A stretch of DNA of 64,000 nucleotides from Lycium barbarum (taxonomy: Eukaryota > Streptophyta > Magnoliopsida > Solanales > Solanaceae): assembly GCF_019175385.1 (NCBI RefSeq), contig NC_083345.1, positions 11,447,205-11,511,204 on the forward strand, in the 5' to 3' direction. Every line of letters begins with the position of its first letter. Within the stretch, counting starts at the first letter, position 1. Both the position numbers and the translations under genes were made by a program. The notes beneath the pieces were generated by a model. That model was not told the origin of the DNA, did not search any database, and saw nothing but the letters and a program-made list of their open reading frames with translations. This document shows, piece after piece, positions 48,125-64,000 of the stretch.

Positions 48125-49163
48125 TTATATAATTCCAATCATTCGTTTCCCCAAAGCAATAAAGTTTACACTATCCTTCTATTGTTCCATTTTCTTTAAC
48201 GATGTGACTCACAGCACACTCGGACGTGTTGTACAATCATATGATCTAAACTTTCTTTTTCTTTGATAAAGAAAATTAGCGTGTTAGTGATAAATTAAAA
48301 GTTAATTATAATTCTAGTCAAGACAGAAGAAAGAAAGGACTACATTAATATCTTAGGGCCAGGAGGGTATGCCTGTCAACCGGTTCCGTGTAACCGGTTT
48401 TAACCGGTAACCGGACCGGTTAAACCGGAACCGGAACCGGAACCGGTATAACCGGTTAACCGGTTCCGGTTAACCGGATATTAGTTAACCGGTCCGGTTC
48501 CAAATTTTTGTTAACCGGAACCGGTTAAACCGGTTTAACCGGAACCGGACCGGTTAAACCGGTTAAAAAAAAAAAAAAAAAAAAAGAAAAGAGCCGTTGG
48601 ACTTGGGCCTCGGTAATGGACCGTTGGCAACGGTCCATTTGCAAAAATGGCCGTTGCCAAACGGTCATTTTCTTAATTTTTGGCCCCCAAATTTTTTTTT
48701 TTAACACTTTAACCCCTCCCCCACCCCTATATAAACCCTTCTTCATTTTCATTTCAATTCACTCTTCTTCATCTTTCTCTCAAATCTCAATCTCTCAATT
48801 ATAGTTACTTTGCAATAATTAGCCACAAAGTCTTATTATAGTTTGAACTTTCAATTATTAATTTTGCAATTATAATATTGTTGGTGGAGTTGGTGATTTT
48901 GCAACAATCCGAAGTAGCTTTGGTGGATTTGCAATTCTAGCCGCCTTCGCTTTGTTGGAAATTATTCCGGCAATTTGGTACCTTCGTTCCAACTCTATCT
49001 TTAATTTTTGCAATTTAATTCTAGCAATTTATTTTTCGAAATTTAATTTACGCAATTTAATTCTAGCAATTTATTTTTTGAAATTTAATTTACGCAATTT
49101 AATTCTAGCAATTTAATTTGTTGTAATTTATTTTATTGTGATTTAAATTATTTCTATTTAATA

Positions 49164-50297
49164 ATGTCAAAGAGATTAAGACGTGGTGCCGGTAGTAGTA
49201 GTCGTACTGTTAGGGGTGCGCTTAATGAGGAAACATTTGTGGAAGAAACACCTAATTTAGGTCATGAGGCAATGCAACAACATTTTACCGACACTTTTAA
49301 TGAAGACTTAGATGATGATGATGATGATGAAACACAACCCCCCGAAAATCCTATAGGAGATACAGGTCCTGCACAATCACATACACAAGACAAACCGCCT
49401 AGAACTCGTAGGCCAACAGCTAAAGTTTGGAAATTTATGACTAAGGATAGGGAAAATCAATCAGTTACATGTACCCTATGTGGACAAGTATTTAGTTTTA
49501 AGCAAGGAACTGGTAAGGACGGTGGAACGGGTACACTAAATGCTCATATGAGAACCAAACATATGGATGTTTGGGGAGAGCAAACGGGTTCAAATGTGGG
49601 GGGGATTCAAATGACGATAGACCCACGAACTGGTAGAAATTTTAAGTATGACAAGAAAAAAGAACGCGTAGAAGTAGCTAAAATGGTAGCTTATAAAATG
49701 GTAGCCGATCTCGCTATTGATGATGAGTTTAGAAGAGTTTTTACTCATTATTCTAGTTTGGAAGAACGTGCTACACCAGTTGCTCCACGCCCTACTACTT
49801 CTCATAGTAGCAAAAAGGGCTTGTCGGGTTTAAAAGTTTTACATTCACAGCCTATATCTTCTTCTACTGCAAACTTTGATGAATTTAACTTTTATTTGAT
49901 GCAGCCAAATGTGGATATCAGCCAACTGGATGAGGTGGACGTCTTAGCATGGTGGAAGAAGTACAAGGCAAGCTATCCGATACTTTCAAGAATGGCTCGA
50001 GATATCCTTACGGTTCAAGTATCAACCGTGGCTTCGGAGAGCGCATTTAGCCAAGGAAGACATCAAATTGGAGACCATAGACATTCATTATCCGGCTTTA
50101 GCTTGCAAGTACTAGTGTGCATTCGAGATTGGATTAGATCGGAGCGACGCAACCAAAACTCAGAAGCGGAGCAAGGCGAAGACGAAGAAATTGAAGATTT
50201 GATAGCTAGTGGACCGGACCAAATGGAAGACTTTGAAGATATTTCCATGACCGAATATGATGTGGGGGAAATTAACGAAATGGTTCAAAATTGGTGA
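49164..50297 (+). CDS. BED zinc-finger / hAT dimerisation protein without catalytic core
   Basis: Uninterrupted 377-codon ORF with ATG at 49164, after a leader with a possible promoter on the left. Acidic run of Asp (about residues 51-56), then a BED finger: Trp90, Cys103, Cys106, His128, His133 (C-x2-C-x21-H-x4-H). The C-terminal hAT dimerisation domain covers about residues 259-326 (DVLAWWKKYKASYPILSRMA, VASESAFSQG). RICESLEEPER-type transposases are about 650-700 residues with an RNase H-like DDE core between these parts; here only about 120 residues lie between finger and dimerisation domain, so the catalytic core is gone while the frame is kept. It could bind element ends and dimerise but not cut. 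Acidic C-terminal tail. Expression unknown. Confidence 0.88.
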   Translation: MSKRLRRGAGSSSRTVRGALNEETFVEETPNLGHEAMQQHFTDTFNEDLDDDDDDETQPPENPIGDTGPAQSHTQDKPPRTRRPTAKVWKFMTKDRENQSVTCTLCGQVFSFKQGTGKDGGTGTLNAHMRTKHMDVWGEQTGSNVGGIQMTIDPRTGRNFKYDKKKERVEVAKMVAYKMVADLAIDDEFRRVFTHYSSLEERATPVAPRPTTSHSSKKGLSGLKVLHSQPISSSTANFDEFNFYLMQPNVDISQLDEVDVLAWWKKYKASYPILSRMARDILTVQVSTVASESAFSQGRHQIGDHRHSLSGFSLQVLVCIRDWIRSERRNQNSEAEQGEDEEIEDLIASGPDQMEDFEDISMTEYDVGEINEMVQNW

Positions 50298-50509
50298 TTT
50301 TATTATTCTACTATTTTTGTATAACTCATGTATTATTTGCAAGTTAAAAAAAATACAACTTGCAAATAAATGTTATCCAAGAATGAATAAAATATATGGC
50401 TCATTGAGCTTTCTTCTATTTATTTGTGTTTATATTTTTACTTTTATTAAGTTAGGAATATACCTAAAATATACTAAGAATATACTTAAGTTATATAGTA
50501 TACTTAAAC

Positions 50510-51560
50510 ATATATAAGTATATATAGTATATATAGAAAAAATAGTATATATAGTATATAAGTATATATAGAAAAAATAGTATATATAGTATATATAGTA
50601 TATTCTTAGTATATTTTAAGTATATATAGAAAAAATAGTATATATAGTATATAAGTAAGTATATATAGTATATAGTATATAAGTAAGTATATATAGTATA
50701 TAGTACATATATACAAGTATATATACTATATATATTAAGTTATACACATATATAAGTAAGTAAGTATACTATATATACTTACTATATATACTTACTTATA
50801 TATAGTATATAGTACATATATAGTATATAAGTAAGTATATATAGTATATAAGTAAGTATATATAGTATATATAGTATATAAGTAAGTATATATAGTATAT
50901 ATAATAAGTAAGTATATATAGTAAGTATATATAGTATATATATTAAGTTATACACATATATAAGTATATATAGTATATAAGTATATATAGTATATAAGTA
51001 TATATATTATATAAATATATATAGTATATATTGTATATATAGTAGATATGTATATATAGTATATATATTAAGTTATACCTATATATCTATTAAGCTATCC
51101 TATATATAGTATATAGTACATATATATAGTATATATATTAAGTTATACATATATATAAGTATATATAGTATATATATTAAGTTATACACATATATAAGTA
51201 TATATAGTATATAAGTATATATATTATATAAATATATATAGTATATATTGTATATATAGTAGATATGTATATATAGTATATATATTAAGTTATACCTATA
51301 TATCTATTAAGCTATCCTATATATAGTATATAGTACATATATATAGTATATATATTAAGTTATACATATATTTAGTATATATATTAAGTTATACATATAT
51401 ATAAGTATATATAGTATATATATTAAGTTATACATATATATAAGTATATAGAGTATATAGTACATATATATAAGTACATATAGTATATATATATATATAT
51501 ATATTAAGTTATACATATATATAAGTATATAGTACATATATATAAGTATATGTAAGTTAT
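50510..51560. repeat. TATATAGTATA-type microsatellite array
   Basis: About 1 kb built of variants of TATATAGTATATA, with intermixed ATATTAAGTTATACATATAT units that form a higher-order repeat (for example 51010-51170 and 51226-51360 are near copies). Inside the hAT element, downstream of its ORF. Confidence 0.9.
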
Positions 51561-52138
51561 ACATATATATGTGTATGAAAAGCATTATTCTGTATTGCTG
51601 ACTTGCTGTTAGGCTGTTAGTCAGTAAATATTTAAACTTTAATTATAAAATTGTATAACATATGTAAATATACCTACAATATACAAATAAATACTATAAT
51701 ATATATATATAATACAAAAAAAAAAAAAAAAAAAAAATTTAACGAGTCCAAACCGGACCGGTTCCGGTTTGGACCTTCAAACCGGTTAACCGGAACCGGT
51801 TAGGCGGTTCCGGTTTTGGAACCGGAACCGGCCGGTTTCCTAACCGGTTACCGGTCCGGTTCCGGTTGGAACCGGTTGACAGGCATATAGGAGGGGAGCT
51901 ACCATTATTTGTAAATCTAATAATTTTAACTCACGATGTGACTCACAGCACACTCGGACGTGTTGTACAATCATATGATCTAAACTTTCTTTTTCTTTGA
52001 TAAAGAAAATTAGCGTGTTAGTGATAAATTAAAAGTTAATTATAATTCTAGTCAAGACAGAAGAAAGAAAGGACTACATTAATATCTTAGGGCCAGGAGG
52101 GGAGCTACCATTATTTGTAAATCTAATAATTTTAACTC

Positions 52139-52757
52139 ATACTCAGTATATATGTTAACAGAATTCATTTATAATATATAAATACTTTATTAAGAACTGG
52201 CCAAATAAGAAAATTATGCTTCAAAACTCATAGACTAAAATTTTTGATCCACACTCAGTTAGTGGTTTACCACGAGCAGTGGCAGCGCATTCATTAAAAG
52301 AATTCAAAATATAAAAAAGTAAACATATAAAAAGCTAAGGTAATTTCATATCTATTATAAATACATAAAAAAAAAAAATTAAGCTTGTATTCCGGCGAAG
52401 AGGTTTCACACAAATTCTTTGTGCCGCTAGCTCTACCTTTGACTACAAGTATGTCTTCCAAGGAATCTAAAAGGAAGAGATGTGGTGAGTTGGTCAAGAG
52501 TATTTTATTATTAAGCTGATAACTCGAGTTTGAATCTAATACATGAAAAAAATATTTTCGTAAAAATTGCTTGACTCCTTTTAAAAGTCTAGCTACCCGA
52601 GATGAATTTAAATTAATTGGATCAATATGTTTCAGATTGCATAGCCCACAACATGAAGATTCCTAATTATTGGAGAATTTTTAACAAATTTTAATCAGCA
52701 TAATCACTATAAATTATATATTATTAAATATATACCGACAACATTTACGAACATTAC
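52139..52757. other. Intergenic, no feature seen
   Basis: AT-rich sequence without a supported gene or element. Confidence 0.4.
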
Positions 52758-52862
52758 AGCTTGTCTACCTCACAAAGGTAGAGGAAAGGTTAACGTACAT
52801 CCAATTCTCTCAGACTTCATTTGTGAAATTACTCTGAATTTGCTGTTGTTGTTGTTGGTGCT
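52758..52862 (+). mobile_element. RTE/TS-type retroposon tail, diverged
   Basis: CTTGTCTACCTCACAAAGGT, GGTTAACGTACATCCAATTC, TTCATTTGTGAAATTACTCT and a GTTGTTGTTG end match the tail family at 7140 and 20690. Confidence 0.6.
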
Positions 52863-53437
52863 GTAGCAGCAGCATCAGCAGTAGTAGTGCAGTAATAAGC
52901 ATGGATTTCTATTATCAGTTTATCACCGATCCCCATCTCCGCATCTACTCCTCCTAATTTTTTTAATTTATTTTTTATAATAGAAATCTTTTTCCTAAAG
53001 AAAAGGTTGGACCATATAGTAGTGGCTATTTACAAGTAGGACCAGAAATGCACATAAAGAAAAGGTTTTGGACAATAAGGTCCAAAAAAGATAAAGATAA
53101 ACGGCGCTGCAAAAAAAAGAGGCTATTACTCTCTCCCTAAAATCAGGGTGTTTGTGGCCTTGGGAAACTCTTCCTGCTGGAATCTTTACACGTTTTTCTC
53201 TGTCAAGTGTCAACCACTTCAATACCTTCTTTCATTCACACTTTGGCTTATAAAAGAAGTGACTATTCCATTTTCTTATATTTTCAAATAATGAGATTCT
53301 CCTCCCTTTTGTTTGTGGATTTGGAGGTCAAGTTTTTAGTGCTATTTCTAAGGTCTTTCCTCATTCTACTCCTACATTTTATGGGGCCGTTTTGTTTTAA
53401 TACGCGTTATGCCAGAGTCAGTTAGGTATGAATCACT

Positions 53438-53552
53438 AGTGGAGTTTGTGGAGGTTGAAAGTTGCAATTCGTGGAGGTTTTAGCCTCTTTTAACAAGTAG
53501 TAGGGACTAAAATCTCTGAGAATTGCAACTTTCAACCTCCGCAAATTACTCA
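53438..53552. mobile_element. Small foldback MITE
   Basis: GGAGGTTGAAAGTTGCAATT (53450-53469) and its exact reverse complement (53521-53540), with weaker pairing outside. About 115 bp, non-coding. Target duplication not determined. Confidence 0.65.
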
Positions 53553-53569
53553 TTTTTTTTAGTGAATTA

Positions 53570-53710
53570 ATTATGCAACATCAACAACATATTCAATATA
53601 ATTTCACAAAGTGGAGTCGGGGGAAGATAGAGTGCACGCGAATCTTATCCTTATCTTTAGAGGTAGAGAGAGGTTGTTTCCGATTGAGCCTCGGCTCAAG
53701 AAAAGCAATT
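53570..53710 (-). mobile_element. RTE/TS-type retroposon tail, diverged
   Basis: CAACATCAACAACATATTCA, TTTCACAAAGTGGAGTCGGG, GAGTGCACGCGAATCTTATC and GAGCCTCGGCTCAAGAAAAG form the reverse complement of the tail family. Confidence 0.65.
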
Positions 53711-54520
53711 CCATCAATAATATAGGAATTAATAATGTAGAGATTACAATCTAGTGATTATTTGTTATGTATAGCTTGTAAAATTTAGGAAAAGGATAGA
53801 TTTTAAGTCTAAAGCAAGGAGGCGAATTTATCATTTTAAATTTAGGTATAGCTAATATTTTGTATTGTTATTTCATATTTTACCCGCATAAAATAATATT
53901 TGGATTTTCTTATTAACTTATGCATGTATTATGCATAAGGAGAAGAAACCAATCATTGCGTATGTAATGCAAAATTTTATGTGGAGATTAACTCTCCTTA
54001 AAACAGTAACCAAATAACAAGGAACCTCTTAAAAGACCAACCAAACACAATTACTCCTGAAGCTGGCCAGTTTTAATGAAATAATATTATTGCAATAAAG
54101 TTGAAAGAGCAGACCAATTGTAAAACAAACATTGATTTGCAAATGATATTTCAAGTTCAATTTTAAATAATGAAATAATATCTATGCCATGAGCTAGACA
54201 GATTACTTCACTAGAATTTAACTTCAACCCCCTACTGATGTTGCATTGTTGGCATTTTGACATCTAGAATTTTGAGTAATTAAAAATCAAATTGCACCAA
54301 ATCTTAGCACTTCACGCATTTTCTTGTTGGATAGCATATGCATGTAGCTCATATTATCAAACCACTAAAGGACTTAAATATTTGGAAATTCAAATTCATA
54401 TAAAGTTCGAGCATTAATAATAATTAACAAAAAGAAATGGCTGACAAAAAGACTTTAAAATATGAGAAAATTAAATAACAGTAAAGATAATTGAAGGCCT
54501 GTGCAAGGTAGATAGACTCA

Positions 54521-54590
54521 TACTCCCTTCGCTATTCCTAAAATAGATTTTCATTTTTACTTATCATTTTTCACATATCAAGATAAGACA

Positions 54591-54621
<31 letters not shown>

Positions 54622-54787
54622 CTGTTTTACCCTTAACATTAATTACCAATTCCAAATCATTTTCCAAAACCAATACCATTACATAGCAATTAATATGGGC
54701 ATCATGGTAAAATACACACTTTATTTATTATTTCTTAAACAGCGTGAAAAGTCAAAATTTGACAAGTAAAAGTGAACGGAGGGAGTA
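54521..54787. mobile_element. Stowaway-like MITE
   Basis: Starts TACTCCCTTCGCTATTCC and ends AAGTGAACGGAGGGAGTA: ends CTCCCTYCG flanked by TA, as in Stowaway (Tc1/mariner) MITEs. A run of more than 25 T lies inside. Confidence 0.85.
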
Positions 54788-57585
54788 GACATTAATCAAA
54801 GTATGAAACTAATAGCTAATTATTAATAATGTTTTCTTGACTCAAGTCTTCATGTAGACATTGTTAAAAACTTTGAACATTGGTCTGCGGTATTGATTCT
54901 TTTCTTCAATTATTTGGAAAACAAAAGAAAGGTATATATTTTAGAAGAAAAAAAAGGAACTTTAAAAGTTTTTTTGAACGGTAGATTCACAATTGTCCAT
55001 TCAAAGCTTAAAATAGTATATAAACTTTGTTCGTTTGCTCCCTAATTTTTTGACCAAGCTCATAGACATCTTGTTACGTGTCAGCTTCAAACAGAAGAAC
55101 AGTCTCGTCTTGAAAGCTTAATGATGCTCATAATTGATTTAAGAGGCGTTTAATTAATAAACAATACTATTTTATGCTAAATGTATTAATACGTGTCCCT
55201 GTGGAAATATATTTATTATATTATATTCTACTAGGTTCACGATATATATTGTCACGATTTTCATGAATCCCTGGATTTGTCAATGTAATAAACAATTTAA
55301 AACACTTATCAAAACAGAGGCAAGATAGTAGAGTGTGAATGTGTGAATATTTAGGAACTGAAACGAACCGTGACATTTTGCTCCGTTTAATCATAATTCA
55401 TAAATATTTTATTATTTGTAATAGTACTTAAGTTTAGTATATGAATGAACAATAATTTGACAATTACTGTTTGAATGATTTGATTGGAAAGCCACCTGTA
55501 ATTGGAATTGGTGTAATTACTAAGGTAATAATTATACAGTCGAGTAATTATATATATTATAATTACAACGATCTATTTATTTATTATAATACAATTATAC
55601 TGTAATTACAAGCGTGTTGTTTGACTGCACAAGTGTAATTACACAGTTAGTTTAATTTAAAAATAAAATTTAATTATATAAAATTAAGATTAATATTTAA
55701 AATATGTGCCTTTATAAATGATATTAAATTAGTTATTTAAAAAAACATTGTTTCTTAAAAATATATTAATTAATAATCATATAGTTGTAACTAATATTGT
55801 AAAAAATAATTGATATCTATTTTTCAAATTAATAATATTTTAATTTTAATTAATTATAAAACTTAAAAGCGGTTTTTTTTTGTGAGAACATCATGGATTG
55901 GATGTTTGAAAAAAAAAATATTTATAAATATAATGCCATAACATTATTTAAATGTTTGACAAAAAGAAAAATCTATCAATTGTAAGTGAAAAAACAAAAG
56001 CATGCAATATGAAATATTAAGTCAATAGTACTAAAGAAAATAAATTAAAATCCAAAATATAACATGTAAGCTCCAATGTAACTTAAGTAAATCTAATTCG
56101 AAAGAAAGGAAAAATATAAGTCTATAACCTTATTCACAATGAAATTCTACTTTAATAACATTGCTCATTATATGCCAAGTTTGTTAATGACTCATTTTTT
56201 CTAATATTAAACGGTGTAATTTTAAAAATTAGAATAATAACATGGTTATGCTAAATGAATAAAATAATTTAAAATAATATGAGCAATTACATGGAACTAC
56301 AACAAGTTAAGTTTGGGATTGAGAAGAAAGGAAATGAAAGATAACTAATATAAATAATATATATATATATATTAAAAATAAAAATAATGAAAAAGTAAAA
56401 AAATGAAATTAAAATAATAGAAATAAAAAACAAATTAAAAAAGAAATGAAATTAAAATAAAACAAAAAGGAAAGAACTAAAAATGTAACCCTGTATTTAC
56501 AGGTGTAATTACACCCAATTTTCAGCCCGCCTTGAGAATTGGAGAGTGTAATTACACCCTCTCATTCGGCCTAAAATGCATATATTTAGCTATTAGTTGC
56601 CTCACCTTTTAATACTTTTAATCGCCTTTTAAATATTATTATATTAATTTGTGTTTAATATTATATTTTTATTATGTAGGAATAAAGTAATACGAAGATG
56701 AAGAGATTCGGAGAAAAAACGAATTGGATTAGGTGCAAGTCACATGATTGTAGGCAAATCATGTGACCTCTTTTTTTTTTTTTTTTTGCCTTTTTACACC
56801 TTATTTGATAATAATCCTCCAGTCAACTACTTATTTGGGCTGGTTTTTGGACCTTTAATCTAAACAAATAAATGGGCCTCGGATGCTATGCAAAAACCAT
56901 TTCTCATTTTCTTCGAAACATGTCGTCGTTCCTAACGATTTAGTATAAGACGCTCTCTTTTTCGTCTTACAGCTTATGAGATCATGGTCCAGAGATTTTT
57001 TTGTGCTAACCCAAAGACTGTTCATTTTCCTTTCTTCGACTAGTCTTTCTTTAGACCCATAGAGCAAGGCAGCTAACACAGATTGCATTAAACATGTTTT
57101 CTTGACGTGAGGGGGTTGCATTAAAATCACTGTTCCTAAATATATTTGTTCTAAGACTTTATAATTTCCATCAATAATTTTACTGTTTCCTTTCTACTAT
57201 ATTCTTTAGTGCATTGAGGAAAATGGTTCACCAATTTTATCAAACGATATTCAGATTGGTTATGGTTGCCTTTTAACATATTGACAGTTGATTAAGTTGG
57301 GTCGAATTATGTTCAAAAAATTGCTCAAGTGAATTGAGAACACCAATTCAAATGAACTTGGGGGGAGGGGGAAGGAATTGTCTTTTTTCAAATGAAGTCT
57401 AATATGTACTCTAGTTGATATTCTTAGATAAAGGTAACGGCCTGAATTTTTTTATTTTATTTTTTTTTAAAAAAAAGTAGTTTTTTATTTTATTTCCTTT
57501 ACCATGAAAGCAGTAAATAGGTGATGCAAATCCCCACATCGTCAACGAACAACTATTTTCACTGGTATATTATAGACGATGAGAG
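54788..57585. other. Intergenic, very AT-rich
   Basis: No gene supported. Between about 55490 and 56570 there are repeated GTGTAATTAC/GTAATTACA phrases at both ends (TGGTGTAATTACTAAGG; GGTGTAATTACACCCAATT), which may be the ends of an old AT-rich transposon, but I cannot fix its borders. Confidence 0.4.
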
Positions 57586-57900
57586 AGCTTCACCCGCCGA
57601 GCTTGGTAACTTGAGCTTGTAACCCAAGTGGGGGCAACAATGTGGTGGAATATTGTGGGCTCCCTCAGAAGGCAGGACTTGGGGGACTTATATCTGGCCT
57701 GCCCTGTCCAAGGACAGAGTTGGGTCATGTGTGGCCCAATCGTAAGAATGGGCTGGCTGGCCCCTAAAGTGGGGCGGACTGCGTGAGGCTGGTTTCACAG
57801 AGCAACGATCAGTTCCCGCTCTGTTCAGTGGAAAGGATAACGGGTCAGCGCCTACCCAGGGCCCAACAAAAAAGCCTGATGTGTTGTGTTGCTCCAATTA
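57586..57900. other. GC-rich island of unknown origin
   Basis: About 300 bp clearly richer in G and C than its surroundings, with phrases such as GGGCTGGCTGGCCCCTAAAG and CGGGTCAGCGCCTACCCAGG. No conserved protein in any frame and no tRNA fold recognised. Confidence 0.45.
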
Positions 57901-58000
57901 AACTATCACTTTTTTGTCTATTGCTGCGGACTTGGCCCAGCCAGTTTAGGGTGTGCATGTTTTTTTTTTCATTTTTTTGCACGGATTGTTCTTTTGGGGT

Positions 58001-58397
58001 GGTCTTTAATTTTTGTCCCTTAAATTGCTGGTATTTAATTTTGTCTTTCGCTTAAAAGGTGATCAAACATATTTCTGAGGTTCTGGTTTCAAAAGTCTAC
58101 CAGTTAAAAAAAAAAAATCGCAAGGCAAGACTTTTGCAAAAAGTCTGCCCATAAGAAAAAATTTACCTTAAAACATAACGAAAAGTCTGTCTTATAAGGC
58201 AAAGTTTGCCGTTTCCGGTATAGATTCTATGTAACTTCGCGCCAATAGGTATAGATATGAAACCTATGCCTTGGAAAATTATTATTATTTTCGATTCTGC
58301 TGAGTTTGAAACCCAGGACCTCGAGGTTTTCGGTCACTTTTTTAAGCAAATGGCAAAAAATAGAGACCACCGAATTGAGGGACAAAAATTAAAGACC
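58001..58397. mobile_element. MITE-like element with 20-bp perfect inverted ends
   Basis: GGTCTTTAATTTTTGTCCCT (58001-58020) and its exact reverse complement (58378-58397) bracket a non-coding stretch with AGTCTGCC/GGCAAAGTTTGCC phrases. A C run and a T run follow at 58406-58438. Target duplication not resolved. Confidence 0.65.
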
Positions 58398-59102
58398 AGT
58401 TCGCTCCCCCCCCCCCCCCCACCCTTTTTTTTTTTTTTGGGTCCAAAAGAGTGTATTTTATGTTTAAAAGCACATAAAAGTTCAATCAAATCAGACCAAT
58501 TTTTCTAAAAGTGAAAAGTCGTTAATTGGAGTTGGCAATATTTAAAATAAAAAATCAAGGTGCAGGATTTTATGATTTGATCGGTAAATAAGAGTAAATT
58601 CTCCCGCCTATCACTAAATTGTCACATCTCACTTATAGTTAAATTACACGTGCTTTGATCAAAATATATTAAAATATATTTTTCATCATATGAATATAAA
58701 AAAGATTGTAAATTATACTCTCTCTGTTGCAATTTATCTGAACTTTTTTTCTTTTTAATTCATGTTAAAATGAACGATCTCTTTTCTAATTTAAAAACAA
58801 ACTCACTTTATGAATTGATTTACAGACCCATAAATATTCAAGACTTATTTTGAACGCAAATTTCAAAAGTCTTCGCTCTTTCTTAAATGTCATGCCCAGT
58901 CAAATGAATTCATATAAATTAAAACGAAGAAAATATTATTTTTCTGATACTTTCCGAATATTTAAATTTTAATATTAAAATATTAAATTAATCTAATTCA
59001 ATTTAATTCTAAAAATTAGTCAATTGTTTCTCCGAAAAATAAAAAACAAGTGCAAGACACGTTCAATCTCTTCCTTTAAACCCTGCAACATTTCCGGTGA
59101 AA

Positions 59103-64000
<4,898 letters not shown>

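Larger units (their letters stand above)
48368..51887 (+). mobile_element. hAT element encoding a BED-hATC protein
   Basis: 3,520 bp with inverted ends TATGCCTGTCAACCGGTT and AACCGGTTGACAGGCATA. The 8-bp duplication is CAGGAGGG/TAGGAGGG (one mismatch; the empty site in the neighbouring repeat confirms the target). Both subterminal regions (48378-48560 and 51745-51880) are dense in AACCGG/CCGGTT motifs, likely transposase-binding sites. It contains one ORF (49164-50297) and about 1 kb of TA-rich microsatellite. Confidence 0.9.
48200..52138. repeat. Tandem duplication of about 205 bp, first copy split by the hAT element
   Basis: Unit 1 is 48200-48367 plus 51888-51932; unit 2 is 51933-52138 and uninterrupted. 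Unit 2 shows the empty target GGCCAGGAGGGGAGCT. The copies look almost identical. Confidence 0.85.

Noticed and set aside
51355..51585. 76-codon Ile/Tyr-rich ORF
   Set aside because: Translation of the TATATAG microsatellite.
57688..58055. Possible tRNA or coding segment in the GC-rich block
   Set aside because: No cloverleaf with proper anticodon arm and no conserved protein found by eye.

Overview
This is nuclear DNA from a flowering plant, most likely a member of the Solanaceae (nightshade family). Genes have GT-AG introns, the DNA is AT-rich and packed with nested transposons. Several repeats have the look of Solanaceae families: the RTE/TS-type tail ending in GTT repeats, an Au-like SINE tail, hAT MITEs with GGCGGAnCC-type ends, and a solo LTR with TGTCACGACCC ends. 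The family assignment is inference; the species is not determined.

Layout. (1) 1-2.55 kb: 3' part of an RWP-RK gene with a C-terminal coiled coil, carrying a one-base frameshift. (2) 2.8-4.7 kb: a coding-free LTR element; 5-7.4 kb: SINE, hAT-MITE and LINE remnants. (3) 8.2-20.06 kb: a minus-strand Ty1/copia element (170-bp LTRs, TSD CTTGA) that landed inside an RTE LINE and was itself filled with a long foldback palindrome, a captured copy of sequence from 26 kb, a 4.2-kb hAT element and a Tourist-like MITE. (4) 21.1-24.7 kb: a decayed paralogue of gene 1 that also shows a KIX domain. (5) 25-28.75 kb: L1 LINE fragment and a 2.4-kb solo LTR. (6) 31.9-35.8 kb: an LRR receptor kinase (minus strand, two exons) resembling the RGI/RCH receptors for root meristem growth factor peptides, with nested MITEs in its only intron. 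(7) 37.5-40.6 kb: MITEs. (8) 42.25-48.12 kb: a young, almost complete Ty1/copia element (672-bp LTRs, TSD TTATA). (9) 48.37-51.89 kb: a hAT element with an uninterrupted ORF joining a BED finger to the hAT dimerisation domain without the catalytic core. (10) 59.1 kb to the right edge: the first seven exons of an ITPA/HAM1-type inosine triphosphate pyrophosphatase gene, including a 10-nt exon.

Only the receptor kinase and the ITPA gene look like ordinary functional host genes. The most striking signal is in the young copia element. No usual tRNA-iMet primer site is present, and two perfect 15-bp inverted repeats are interleaved across the 5' LTR/gag junction. One of them occupies exactly the primer-binding position. 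This suggests self-primed reverse transcription or a 5' pseudoknot, and is the best candidate here for something undescribed. All motif, TSD and identity statements were made by eye.
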